A stretch of 53,807 bases of DNA from a virus: positions 1-53,807 of the IMG/VR virus record IMGVR_UViG_3300010354_000118. The stretch is one strand, 5' to 3'. This document shows, one piece after another, positions 6,690 to 14,469 of this stretch. Position 1 is the stretch's first letter. Every line of letters begins with the position of its first letter. Made by a program: the position numbers and the translations under genes. The notes beneath the pieces were generated by a model. The model worked only from the letters and a program-made list of their open reading frames with translations. It was not told where the DNA came from and ran no database searches.

Positions 6690-7919
6690 ATGAGTCAAGT
6701 TATGAAATCTGAAAAAACTTCTAAGGTAGTATCTGATAAGGTATATACCAGTGCTGAGAAAAATAAAATCCTAGAGAAACTTACCACTGCTAGAATTGGA
6801 CTGCTTCTGCGTCACCCATTCTTTGGAAACATGGCCACTCGTATGAAATTGATAGATGCCAGTGATTGGTGTCCTACTCTAGCCACTGACGGAAGAAACT
6901 TTTACTACAGCAATGCCTTTGTAGATAAACTAAGCACTAAGGAAGCCGAATTTGGTTTCGCGCATGAAGTCATGCACAATATCTTTGATCATATGGGACG
7001 CCGTGAGGGGCGTCATCCCATGCTGTCTAATATTGCCGCAGACTATGCAGCCAACCAAATTCTTATAGATGAGAAAATTGGTGCCAAACCCAGTTTTATT
7101 AAAATTTTCCAGGATGACAAATATCGAGATTGGAGCTACGAAGCTATCTACAATGATATCTATGAAAAGGCAGAAAAAATTGACATCAGTAAATTAGGAG
7201 AATTATTAGACGACCACCTCGATCAAGACGATGAAGATGGAGGAACCGGTAAAAAGCCTAAACTTACTCCAGAAGAGCGTAAGGCCATTAGAGACGAAAT
7301 CAAAGAAGCCATGATTGCCTCGGCACAGAGTTGTAGTGCCGGAAAAATGCCAAAAGGAATCAGTCGTCTTATCAAAGATCTTACTGAACCAAAAATGGAT
7401 TGGAGAGAGATTCTAAGAATGAATATTCTTAGCATTATTAAATCTAACTTTTCTTTTAACAAGCCCAATCGCAAAAGTCAGCACACCGGCGCAGTTCTAC
7501 CTGGTTTGTTAAATGATGAAACCATCGACATCTGTGTTGGCATTGACATGAGCGGTTCAATCAGTGATGCTCAAGGCAAAGACTTTCTAAGTGAAATCAA
7601 AGGCATTATTGATCAATACACAGATTACAAAATCACAGTTTGGTCTTTTGATACTCAAGTCTATAATCAACAAGAATTTACACCAGATAATGGCGAGGAC
7701 ATTGCCGAATACGAGCTCAAAGGAGGAGGTGGTACAGACTTCATGGCCAATTGGGAGTACATGAAAGATCATGATATTCAACCTAAAAAGTTCATCATGT
7801 TCACTGACGGTTATCCCTGTGGTGATTGGGGAGATGAGGACTACTGTGACACATTATTTGTTATTCACGGTAACGAAACCATAGTTGCACCATTTGGTCA
7901 AACCACTTATTACAAATAA
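6690..7919 (+). CDS. VWA-domain protein with HExxH metallopeptidase-like region (MoxR partner)
   Basis: A 409-residue cytoplasmic protein of the DUF2201/VWA-like type. The N-terminal region contains FAHEVMHNIFDH (His92, Glu93, His96), a zinc-protease-like HExxH motif with further histidines after it. A charged linker with a long acidic run (about 172-186) follows. The C-terminal VWA-like domain has the metal-ion-dependent adhesion motif DMSGSIS (Asp286, Ser288, Ser290), a GGGGTDF threonine site and the MFTDGYP Asp. Pairing with the upstream MoxR ATPase is the standard arrangement for this chaperone system. Start: ATG 6690 behind AAAGGGGAAA. Whether HExxH is catalytic cannot be seen. Possible roles are remodelling of host complexes or virion assembly; both are inference. 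Confidence 0.85.
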   Translation: MSQVMKSEKTSKVVSDKVYTSAEKNKILEKLTTARIGLLLRHPFFGNMATRMKLIDASDWCPTLATDGRNFYYSNAFVDKLSTKEAEFGFAHEVMHNIFDHMGRREGRHPMLSNIAADYAANQILIDEKIGAKPSFIKIFQDDKYRDWSYEAIYNDIYEKAEKIDISKLGELLDDHLDQDDEDGGTGKKPKLTPEERKAIRDEIKEAMIASAQSCSAGKMPKGISRLIKDLTEPKMDWREILRMNILSIIKSNFSFNKPNRKSQHTGAVLPGLLNDETIDICVGIDMSGSISDAQGKDFLSEIKGIIDQYTDYKITVWSFDTQVYNQQEFTPDNGEDIAEYELKGGGGTDFMANWEYMKDHDIQPKKFIMFTDGYPCGDWGDEDYCDTLFVIHGNETIVAPFGQTTYYK

Positions 7920-7932
7920 CTAGGTAGTAAAT

Positions 7933-7940
7933 AATAAATA
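7933..7940 (+). promoter_or_regulatory. late-promoter-like element AATAAATA
   Basis: One mismatch to the T4 late element, in the 34-base gap after the VWA gene. A start about six bases downstream would be very close to the AGG ribosome site (7945-7947) of ATG 7954, so the leader would be unusually short. It may be chance AT-rich sequence. Confidence 0.3.
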
Positions 7941-7953
7941 AAATAGGTATATT

Positions 7954-8244
7954 ATGAGTCTGGCAAGAGGAGAAATAAACCCCTTGGGACTGTTAGGTCT
8001 TAGGAAATTACATTTTATTCCTCCTCATTTTTCATCAATCTCGATAGACTACGGTGTAGACATGTTGGCTATTGAGGACTGGATCGAATATAACCTTAAC
8101 GGTAGATATTGTATTAAACTAGATCTTATGATTAAAGATAATAAAATTACTACCGGAATTATGATTGGCCTTGAAGATCAAAAAGAACTCACAATGTTGA
8201 CACTAGGTTGTAAAGAACTACACGTAAGAAAGGAATTATTTTAA
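7954..8244 (+). CDS. hypothetical protein, 96 aa
   Basis: It starts at ATG 7954 with AGG seven bases upstream. The sequence begins MSLARGEINPLGLLGLRKLHFIPPHF, then YGVDMLAIEDWIEYNLNGRYCIKL, and ends in a strand-rich segment (ITTGIMIGLEDQKELTMLTLGCKEL). The pattern suggests a small alpha/beta domain without membrane segments. The stop TAA shares its A with the ATG of the next gene, so it heads a run of four small coupled genes leading to thyA. No family recognised. Confidence 0.7.
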   Translation: MSLARGEINPLGLLGLRKLHFIPPHFSSISIDYGVDMLAIEDWIEYNLNGRYCIKLDLMIKDNKITTGIMIGLEDQKELTMLTLGCKELHVRKELF

Positions 8245-8456
8245 TGGAAAATGAACAAACAATACCAGTTGATACCCAGGCAGCGGCACCAGAATTAACT
8301 GTAACTGATCTACAAAATATTCGATCAATTTTAGATGCTGCCTGTCGCAGAGGAACTTTTGCCGCAGGTGAAATGGCATCAGTGGGCGCGGTATATAACA
8401 AGCTGGATACATTTATCAATGCTGTAGCTCCCAAAAAAGATGAAGCAGCACAATAA
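8244..8456 (+). CDS. small hypothetical protein, 70 aa
   Basis: It starts at ATG 8244 in a TAATG junction, with AAGGAAT upstream. A disordered, Ala/Pro/Thr-rich N terminus (ENEQTIPVDTQAAAPEL) is followed by a helical domain (TVTDLQNIRSILDAACRRGTFAAGEMASVGAVYNKLDTFI) and a Lys/Asp/Glu tail. The helix pattern with a central CRRGTFAAGEM turn looks like a conserved small phage protein found near late genes in marine T4-like phages, but I cannot name it. It lies in a dense operon with the next gene ten bases on. Confidence 0.7.
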   Translation: MENEQTIPVDTQAAAPELTVTDLQNIRSILDAACRRGTFAAGEMASVGAVYNKLDTFINAVAPKKDEAAQ

Positions 8457-8465
8457 GGACCAAAC

Positions 8466-9053
8466 ATGAAACATGTTGGAAGAATGAAAAACAATGGTGC
8501 GAAGATAGCAGTGGCCTATAGAACCATTCCGGGAGATCCTCATAGTTGTCTTGTAATTGCAACTAACGGTTTACCTGATGCATTTCATGATGCTTTCATG
8601 AGTGTATTAGAAAGCGATAGTGGTCAACAAGCAGACGAATTAGCTGACATACTGACCGCAAGGCGTTTTCCAGACGGCAGTAATATGCTGGGCTATCTAC
8701 ACACAAATAACCTCTTAACCAAGGTTAAAACGTCAGCAGTAAATATTTTACCCAATAACAATACCAGTATCTCGCTTGACGAACTCAATCTACTTATTGC
8801 CCAACAAAAGGGTATAGCGTTAGAGGAGCTCGCAGTCAAAAGTGAATCAGGACAAAAAGTACCTGAGAAAAATGCTGAGCCTGTAAAAATTGAAGAAGCT
8901 CCTGCTGCTCCTAAACAAGAGTTTGAGTTAACACCAACTGAATTAAGATCTAGAGCAGATGCTCTATTCAAACAGGCTCAACAACTACGCAAAAAAGCCG
9001 ACGAACTGGATCCTCCTAAAAAGAAAGTCAAAGCTGAAAAGGTAGAACAATGA
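8466..9053 (+). CDS. hypothetical protein with N-terminal globular and C-terminal helical region, 195 aa
   Basis: ATG 8466 follows AAGGACC. The N-terminal 100 residues form a compact domain: MKHVGRMKNNGAKIAVAYRT, IPGDPHSCLVIATNGLPDAFHDAFM, and ADILTARRFPDG. A Pro/Ala/Glu linker (about 130-155) follows, then a charged helix (ELRSRADALFKQAQQLRKKADEL) and a Lys-rich tail. The layout resembles a conserved virion-associated or assembly protein of marine T4-like phages, but no annotated family comes to mind with certainty. TGA overlaps the next ATG as ATGA. There are no membrane segments or enzyme motifs. Confidence 0.72.
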   Translation: MKHVGRMKNNGAKIAVAYRTIPGDPHSCLVIATNGLPDAFHDAFMSVLESDSGQQADELADILTARRFPDGSNMLGYLHTNNLLTKVKTSAVNILPNNNTSISLDELNLLIAQQKGIALEELAVKSESGQKVPEKNAEPVKIEEAPAAPKQEFELTPTELRSRADALFKQAQQLRKKADELDPPKKKVKAEKVEQ

Positions 9054-9229
9054 CAAATCTAAAAGTAGGTGATATAGTTGAGAAAGTTTCAGGCTATAAA
9101 TGGCCCGGAGTAGTAGTATCAGTTTTCCATACACTGGCAGGTGAAAAGAGAGTAGTGGTTGAATGCACAGTAGCTGAAGTAAAAGGCGCTCTACATATCT
9201 ATAACGAGTCACAGCTTAAAATAACATGA
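9050..9229 (+). CDS. 59-residue SH3/KOW-like small protein
   Basis: This frame runs from ATG 9050 to TGA 9227-9229 with ATGA overlaps at both ends, the usual coupling in this operon. The product begins MTNLKVGDIVEKVSGYKWPG, continues VVVSVFHTLAGEKRVVVECT, and ends in a strand containing HIYNESQLKI. The GD-V-VSGYKWPGVV-V pattern, strand alternation and size fit a small SH3-like or KOW-like barrel, a fold common in short phage and transcription-associated proteins. There is no catalytic residue pattern. Its place immediately before thyA says nothing firm about its role. Confidence 0.75.
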   Translation: MTNLKVGDIVEKVSGYKWPGVVVSVFHTLAGEKRVVVECTVAEVKGALHIYNESQLKIT

Positions 9230-10098
9230 ATGAAGATCTATATCTAGATTCTCTTAGAGATATTCTTGAAACAGGAGAATCTAGACCTGACAGAACTGGC
9301 ACAGGTACCATATCGAAATTTGGTCTACAATTAAGATTTAATTTGCAAAAAGGATTTCCTGCTGTTACCACTAAAAAACTAGCATGGCGTAGTGTAGTCA
9401 GCGAACTATTATGGTTCATAGAAGGCAGCGGTAATGAACATAGGTTACAAGAAATACTCTACGGTAATGCAGGTTCACATAAAACTATATGGACAGATAA
9501 CCTGAATGCAGACTATTGGAAGCCTAAAAAGAAACATGCAGGGGACCTAGGTAGAATCTATGGAGTCCAATGGCGTACTTGGCGTGCGCCCGTGTTAGGT
9601 GTTAACAAAATGGGGTTGAAGCATATTGATCAACTCACAGAATTAGTAAATGGTCTAAAACAAGATCCCATGTCTCGAAGGCATATCATAACTGCATGGA
9701 ATCCAGGGGAACTACATTTAATGGCTCTACCACCCTGTCATATGATGGCTCAGTTTTATGTTAATAATCTAAATCAGTTGAGCTGTCAAATGTACCAAAG
9801 GTCCGCCGATATGTTTTTGGGAGTGCCATTTAACATTGCATCGTATGCTCTATTAACTCATATGCTAGCACAGGTATGCGACCTAACTGTAAAAGAGTTA
9901 ATAATTGTATTTGGAGATGCGCATATCTATAGGGATCATGTTCAACAGGTACGTGAACAACTTACAAGAACACCATTATCTAGTCCCAGTATTAGATTGA
10001 ATCCAGCTATTAAAAATATTTTAGAGTTTAGCATGGACGACATTACATTAGAAAACTACGAATCGCTGGGCCCCATCAAGGCCAGTATGAGTATCTAG
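9226..10098 (+). CDS. thyA: thymidylate synthase ThyA
   Basis: A folate-dependent thymidylate synthase of 290 residues that makes dTMP from dUMP with methylene-tetrahydrofolate, feeding phage DNA synthesis. Conserved elements in order: PDRTGTGT with Arg23 binding phosphate, FPAVTTKKL, SELLWFIEGS, RIYGVQWR, DPMSRRHIITAWNP (the Arg pair near 151), LPPCHMMAQFYV with catalytic Cys171, and QRSADMFLGVPFNIASYALL with the nucleotide-binding Asp and Asn. The C-terminal tail ends in SMSI rather than the usual AV-type end, so it is slightly divergent. The start ATG 9226 overlaps the upstream TGA. Its stop TAG shares the palindrome CTAG (10095-10098) with the stop of the convergent tail gene, leaving no room for a terminator. 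Confidence 0.95.
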   Translation: MNEDLYLDSLRDILETGESRPDRTGTGTISKFGLQLRFNLQKGFPAVTTKKLAWRSVVSELLWFIEGSGNEHRLQEILYGNAGSHKTIWTDNLNADYWKPKKKHAGDLGRIYGVQWRTWRAPVLGVNKMGLKHIDQLTELVNGLKQDPMSRRHIITAWNPGELHLMALPPCHMMAQFYVNNLNQLSCQMYQRSADMFLGVPFNIASYALLTHMLAQVCDLTVKELIIVFGDAHIYRDHVQQVREQLTRTPLSSPSIRLNPAIKNILEFSMDDITLENYESLGPIKASMSI

Positions 10099-11300
10099 GC
10101 AACCATTACTTCTATAACACCCTGCCCGTCCGAGTGATTGGATTGTAGAGCTCTGGCAAATACAGCATTAGGACTATCTGACTTTTCAAATGATCTAGCA
10201 TGCCCTGGTACACTACTGGTTACTAATAAATCCCCCTTGTGAACACGCCCAACTACTTGGCAAGGTAATCTTCCTTTCAGTGCTAGATAGGGATGTGTTA
10301 GATCTGTACCAGCATCTTGATTCATTTTAAAAGCAGGTTTTTCGCTCACTATACCTGCTACAGCTACATCAGCAGATGTTGAACATATAGTAACATCATA
10401 TTTTCCGCCTATAACTAATACAGTGCCTGGAGCATATTCTGCGTCAGCGTGATAACGTTCTGCAATATCAGCATAGGTAGCATGTAAACTAGAACCAGCA
10501 GTTAATGTCCATGCCCCTTCGATGGTACCTGGCAGTACAGGACTACCTGTACTAATTCTAGTTATATTACCAAGTTCTGTTATATTAATGAGAGAGGAAA
10601 TACTACTTTCCAAAACATAATTACTAGCAGGCAAACCATTTAATCGTTTAGAATCTGCTGCTGTACCCCAAAACCAATAATCTTGGCTAGTAGAAGTACC
10701 AGTAATATTATCAGCAGTTTTAAGAGTCACACCTTTTTTAATTTTAGTAAATTCACTAGATAATGGATGACTAGCAGCTACAGTAAATTCATAATTACTT
10801 AAAACTGCCACAGTTTGATCAGCTATCATTAACTTAATAATATTATAGGTAATATCACTGTCAGATAGAATCTGAGTTGTAGCAAGTGTGCCTGACCCGC
10901 TTTCATTTCCACTGCCAGCGTTTGGTCCTATTAATAATAGTTTACCAGCACTTTTAATATATAAAAGTTGAGAAAACTTATCAAACCAAAAATCACCTTC
11001 GGCTAGATCCGTTGGCTCATCTGAACTTGTAGAACTTTGCAGTACATTATTCCATCTTACACCATCATATACTTTAAGTCTTTTACTAGCTGAATCATAC
11101 CATAACTGGCCAGTAATAGGTTTTCCCGGGGGTGAAATATTTGAAAAATTTTCTAGAAGTCTTACAAGATTTTCGTTTACAACTTGTCCATATCCAGCAT
11201 AATTCTTACCAACCAGTTTTAGATCAGTGGTAAGATTAAGAGTTCCATCAGCTATCGATGTAAGCGTTACTCCGTTTGTTCTAAAAAGTGTATATGGCAT
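10095..11300 (-). CDS. tail fibre-like protein with autoprocessing-type C-terminal domain
   Basis: A 401-residue virion protein, one of four tandem paralogues. The shared N-terminal unit is here PYTLFRTNGVTLTSI, LVGKNYAGYGQVVNENLVRLLENF, then GQLWYDSASKRLKVYDGVRW. A second unit follows (EGDFWFDKFSQLLYI and IGPNAG). The middle is low-complexity Ser/Thr/Ala strand material. The C-terminal 130 residues (YADIAERYHADAEYAPGTVLVIGG, then AVAGIVSEKPAF, GRLPCQVVGRVHKGDLLV) resemble the peptidase G2-like autocleaving tail domains that trim or chaperone trimeric fibres. It is the last gene of the minus-strand tail block and shares a stop palindrome with thyA. The receptor is unknown. Confidence 0.8.
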   Translation of the reverse strand: MPYTLFRTNGVTLTSIADGTLNLTTDLKLVGKNYAGYGQVVNENLVRLLENFSNISPPGKPITGQLWYDSASKRLKVYDGVRWNNVLQSSTSSDEPTDLAEGDFWFDKFSQLLYIKSAGKLLLIGPNAGSGNESGSGTLATTQILSDSDITYNIIKLMIADQTVAVLSNYEFTVAASHPLSSEFTKIKKGVTLKTADNITGTSTSQDYWFWGTAADSKRLNGLPASNYVLESSISSLINITELGNITRISTGSPVLPGTIEGAWTLTAGSSLHATYADIAERYHADAEYAPGTVLVIGGKYDVTICSTSADVAVAGIVSEKPAFKMNQDAGTDLTHPYLALKGRLPCQVVGRVHKGDLLVTSSVPGHARSFEKSDSPNAVFARALQSNHSDGQGVIEVMVA

Positions 11301-11311
11301 AGTTACTCCGA

Positions 11312-12235
11312 CTAAACAACCTTAATAATATATGCCAAAGCATAGTATGGATTGATAATATTAATCTCAGCCTGTCCTACTGAATTAGTGCTTCCTGCTA
11401 CCTGATGAGAATGATCCTGGGTATTTTCTCCTAGTGTGATGGTATGATTGTGCGAACCAGCAGAACCTGTTAACCAAAAAGTACCATTTCCGCCACCATA
11501 AGTTGACCTAGCATCATATTGAAAATTTCCCACAGTTGTTCCAGGCCATCCAGATTGACCTGCTCCAAATGCAAGTTGGTCATCACCTGGCATAATATGA
11601 GCGTGACTGTCTGCAGCATTACTTACTCCAGAATGACTGTGACCTTGACTTTGCCCGCTAGATACAGCGGAAAAATTATGACTATGAGCTACGACTTGTG
11701 AAATAGTCGCACTACCTCCTGTAGAATCAACCGCAGGAGTTGAGGTTCCAGCACCTAAAATAAATTTATTTCTTAGATCGGGAATTCTTTGACCATTTAC
11801 TGCTACATCATTATTACCATCACATAATCTCCAACCTGACGGAATATTGTTGGCTGCGCCACTCCAGAGAAGAATAACACCTTTAGGAACTACTCTGTGT
11901 ACGAATCTTGTTGTGGCAAAAACATCTTCATTTGAATCTACAGGATAGGTTGTTACACTAGCATCAAAAGGTCCAAGAGGTTGAAATCCTTGATCTGTTT
12001 TTACCTGTATTTGTTGATTAGTAGTATCAAACCATAATTGACCTAGCGTAGCATTTGTTGGCTCGGAGTTACCAGCGAAATTTTCAAGTAATTTTATAAA
12101 ATTTTCATTTTGAACTTTTCCGTAGTCAGTAGACATTTTACCTATAAGGGTAAGGCTAGTCAATGACGTATTTTTAACCCCGTCTTCTAGATTAATCAAT
12201 AATGTTCCGTCGCTCTTTCTTATACTATAGGGCAT
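11312..12235 (-). CDS. tail fibre-like protein with phage tail-collar domain
   Basis: A 307-residue paralogue of the shared N-terminal family (PYSIRKSDGTLLINLEDG, IGKMSTDYGKVQNENFIKLLENFAG, GQLWFDTTNQQIQV). From about residue 113 it has a tail-collar domain: LLWSGAANNIPSGWRLCDG, then IPDLRNKFILGAG. The tip region is rich in His/Ser/Gly (SHSHSGVSNAADSHAHIMPGD, SAGSHNHTITLG). Such histidine clusters chelate metal ions in the needle tips of several phage fibres. It ends NPYYALAYIIKVV, a typical collar end. Eleven bases separate it from the downstream paralogue. The role is most likely adhesion or a fibre tip. Confidence 0.82.
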   Translation of the reverse strand: MPYSIRKSDGTLLINLEDGVKNTSLTSLTLIGKMSTDYGKVQNENFIKLLENFAGNSEPTNATLGQLWFDTTNQQIQVKTDQGFQPLGPFDASVTTYPVDSNEDVFATTRFVHRVVPKGVILLWSGAANNIPSGWRLCDGNNDVAVNGQRIPDLRNKFILGAGTSTPAVDSTGGSATISQVVAHSHNFSAVSSGQSQGHSHSGVSNAADSHAHIMPGDDQLAFGAGQSGWPGTTVGNFQYDARSTYGGGNGTFWLTGSAGSHNHTITLGENTQDHSHQVAGSTNSVGQAEINIINPYYALAYIIKVV

Positions 12236-12244
12236 TATTATTCC

Positions 12245-14464
12245 TTAATTGATATTCCTATACCATTTCCATTCTAATGGAGGGGTGTTATAGACTCTGA
12301 ATTCTTTGATAGTGTATACAATAGTTGCCTTGGTAGAAGTATTCACGTTGGTAGCTCCTACGTTTTGTAATACATTAACCTGTGATCCGCCTGGATAACT
12401 CATTACAGCACTAAATGATTTTGTCAGTGATATTGGAGGTGCTGTAAGTGGAATAGTATGAGTTATACACAAGACCCGAGCTCTAAAACCTTCAGGTAAA
12501 TTATACTTGGTATCATCTGGATATTCAAAAGTTGGAACATTGACAGGCGGCGTGAGTAGATTCAATAATTGTTCAATTTCAGTGTTAGGAGCTAACATAT
12601 TTGTTATATCTACAGTTGCTACATATCCTTTGAGAGCAGCTATGGTAAATTGATCTTGAACATACTGAGCGTTGGCAGCATCGTTTAGGTCTAAAGGATA
12701 TGCTACATTACGAATTTTATTATTCGCAGCATCTAATTCACCTGTGCCGCTGTCTAAAATTAGATCATTTATAATTACCTCCGAACCAGAATCTATAACG
12801 GCTGTAGTCACTGATAGAGTATTAGTAACACTAGTCTGTACTGTTACAACTGTAGAAGTATTGCTGATAACCTGTTTAACAGTATAGACGCCATTAAAAT
12901 CACCAGTTGTAGTTAATCCGGCAACTTCAACTACTAACCCAGGATGAACTAACGGCAAAGGACCTGCGAATTGTAGAGTCATTGCACTATTTGGACTGGT
13001 TGCTGTAGCAGTGAACGCTATTAAAACTCTTGACAAAGATGTATTGCTTATGCCAGTTGGTTTAACAAGTACATTGGTTACGGTCAGTTCTTCTAATATG
13101 CCCAATCTAGTAAGATTAGATCCTATTACATCTACACCAAGACTAGTTCTTGACAGCGTGGCGGTATCACCTAGGTATAGACTACTTCCGCTAGTAGTAG
13201 CTAGATTTATATTAGACATCCATGCTGTAAGCGAATTGTTGTAGGTGAAAGTTTTATTTACTGCTGAAGAACGAAGAGTAATTCCACCACCATTTATCTG
13301 CGCATCACTTAACGGAGAGGTAGTGGCTGCAAGTTCAATATTAATATCGTCTACAGTCAACATCACTGTATTAATAATAGTTTGTGTTCCGTTGACGATA
13401 AGATCCTTGTTTACTGTAAGTGTGTTAGATATAATCACTGATCCAGTGACATCAAGTTCAGCCTGTGGGCTAATATTGTTTATTCCTACCCTGTCATTTA
13501 GTAATGTTATAACATCAACATCACCACTAGGTGTAGTCTGGCGAAATCTTAGAGGTTGATTTTGATTAAGAGAATGAACAATTGATAATCTATTCGGCAC
13601 TGTGCCTGCAACATAGATATTTAGATCAGGAGTTCCTCCAGGATGAACTCCGTTTGACCCTATATAGAGACCCCCTGGGTCACTACCTGTTGTAGGCCAT
13701 GCTCCTGGAAATCTAGTAAACACAGGATCAATGCCCATTCTTATATCATTTTTGATCCAAATACTGCCTGTTGTAATTGTATCTGCAAAAGTATACATAA
13801 AATCAGTCAGAGTATTAAGACTTAATACTGTCTTAGCAGCAGTAGCAGTACCATTGAATTCCAAAGGTAAGTTACTACTTAATGTTAGGCCTGCCTGACC
13901 TGACAGTATACCACCTGCTTTATCTGCATCTGCTCCAGTAATAGAGAATGAAGAAGTTGAAATTACTGCTATTACTCTGCCGTTGCTGTAGAGCTTGGTT
14001 AATGGAAAATAAGTACCACTGCCGTCTCTAATCAGTTCAGTGAATATACCTGATTTACCGTATTGAGGATTATAATTTGGACCTACCAAAGTCAGCTGAA
14101 CACCGTCTTTGGTAAAATACATTTGAGTACTGGTAGTATCGATTAATATATCACCAGGTTCTAGTCCTGAATACGGTATGGTTCCTAGCGTAGTTGGTTT
14201 AATTTCATTAAAAACACCTGTCTTAGAAAAGATCTTAAGACGCTGTGCCAAAGTGTCGTACCATAATTGTCCCACAAGTGGGGCTCTCGGTTGACTGTTT
14301 GATGCGAAATTTTGAAGAATATTAACAAAATTAGTATTCAGTGATTCACCATAAGAATCTATATTTTTTCCTATAAGTGTTATACTGGTTGTAACCTTGT
14401 CTATTTCATTTTCAGGTAGTGTAACCAGTATAGAACCATCAGAATTTTTTATAGAATATGACAT
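12245..14464 (-). CDS. long tail fibre-like structural protein, 739 aa
   Basis: The longest of the four paralogues. The N-terminal unit reads SYSIKNSDGSILVTL, LIGKNIDSYGESLNTNFVNILQNFAS, GQLWYDTLAQRLKIF, followed by the second unit (PGDILIDTTSTQMYF and VGPNYNPQYGKSG). The body is strand-rich fibre sequence, with a motif NISPQAELDVTGSVIISNTLTVNKDLIVNGTQ at about 325-355 like the repeats in intramolecular-chaperone fibres, then MLTVDDINIELA and GGGITLRS. The C terminus has a separate strand-rich region ending WKWYRNIN, without a collar or peptidase domain. There are no cysteine motifs or membrane helices. It is expected in the distal baseplate or fibre; the exact position in the particle is unknown. 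Confidence 0.78.
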   Translation of the reverse strand: MSYSIKNSDGSILVTLPENEIDKVTTSITLIGKNIDSYGESLNTNFVNILQNFASNSQPRAPLVGQLWYDTLAQRLKIFSKTGVFNEIKPTTLGTIPYSGLEPGDILIDTTSTQMYFTKDGVQLTLVGPNYNPQYGKSGIFTELIRDGSGTYFPLTKLYSNGRVIAVISTSSFSITGADADKAGGILSGQAGLTLSSNLPLEFNGTATAAKTVLSLNTLTDFMYTFADTITTGSIWIKNDIRMGIDPVFTRFPGAWPTTGSDPGGLYIGSNGVHPGGTPDLNIYVAGTVPNRLSIVHSLNQNQPLRFRQTTPSGDVDVITLLNDRVGINNISPQAELDVTGSVIISNTLTVNKDLIVNGTQTIINTVMLTVDDINIELAATTSPLSDAQINGGGITLRSSAVNKTFTYNNSLTAWMSNINLATTSGSSLYLGDTATLSRTSLGVDVIGSNLTRLGILEELTVTNVLVKPTGISNTSLSRVLIAFTATATSPNSAMTLQFAGPLPLVHPGLVVEVAGLTTTGDFNGVYTVKQVISNTSTVVTVQTSVTNTLSVTTAVIDSGSEVIINDLILDSGTGELDAANNKIRNVAYPLDLNDAANAQYVQDQFTIAALKGYVATVDITNMLAPNTEIEQLLNLLTPPVNVPTFEYPDDTKYNLPEGFRARVLCITHTIPLTAPPISLTKSFSAVMSYPGGSQVNVLQNVGATNVNTSTKATIVYTIKEFRVYNTPPLEWKWYRNIN

Positions 14465-14469
14465 ATTTT

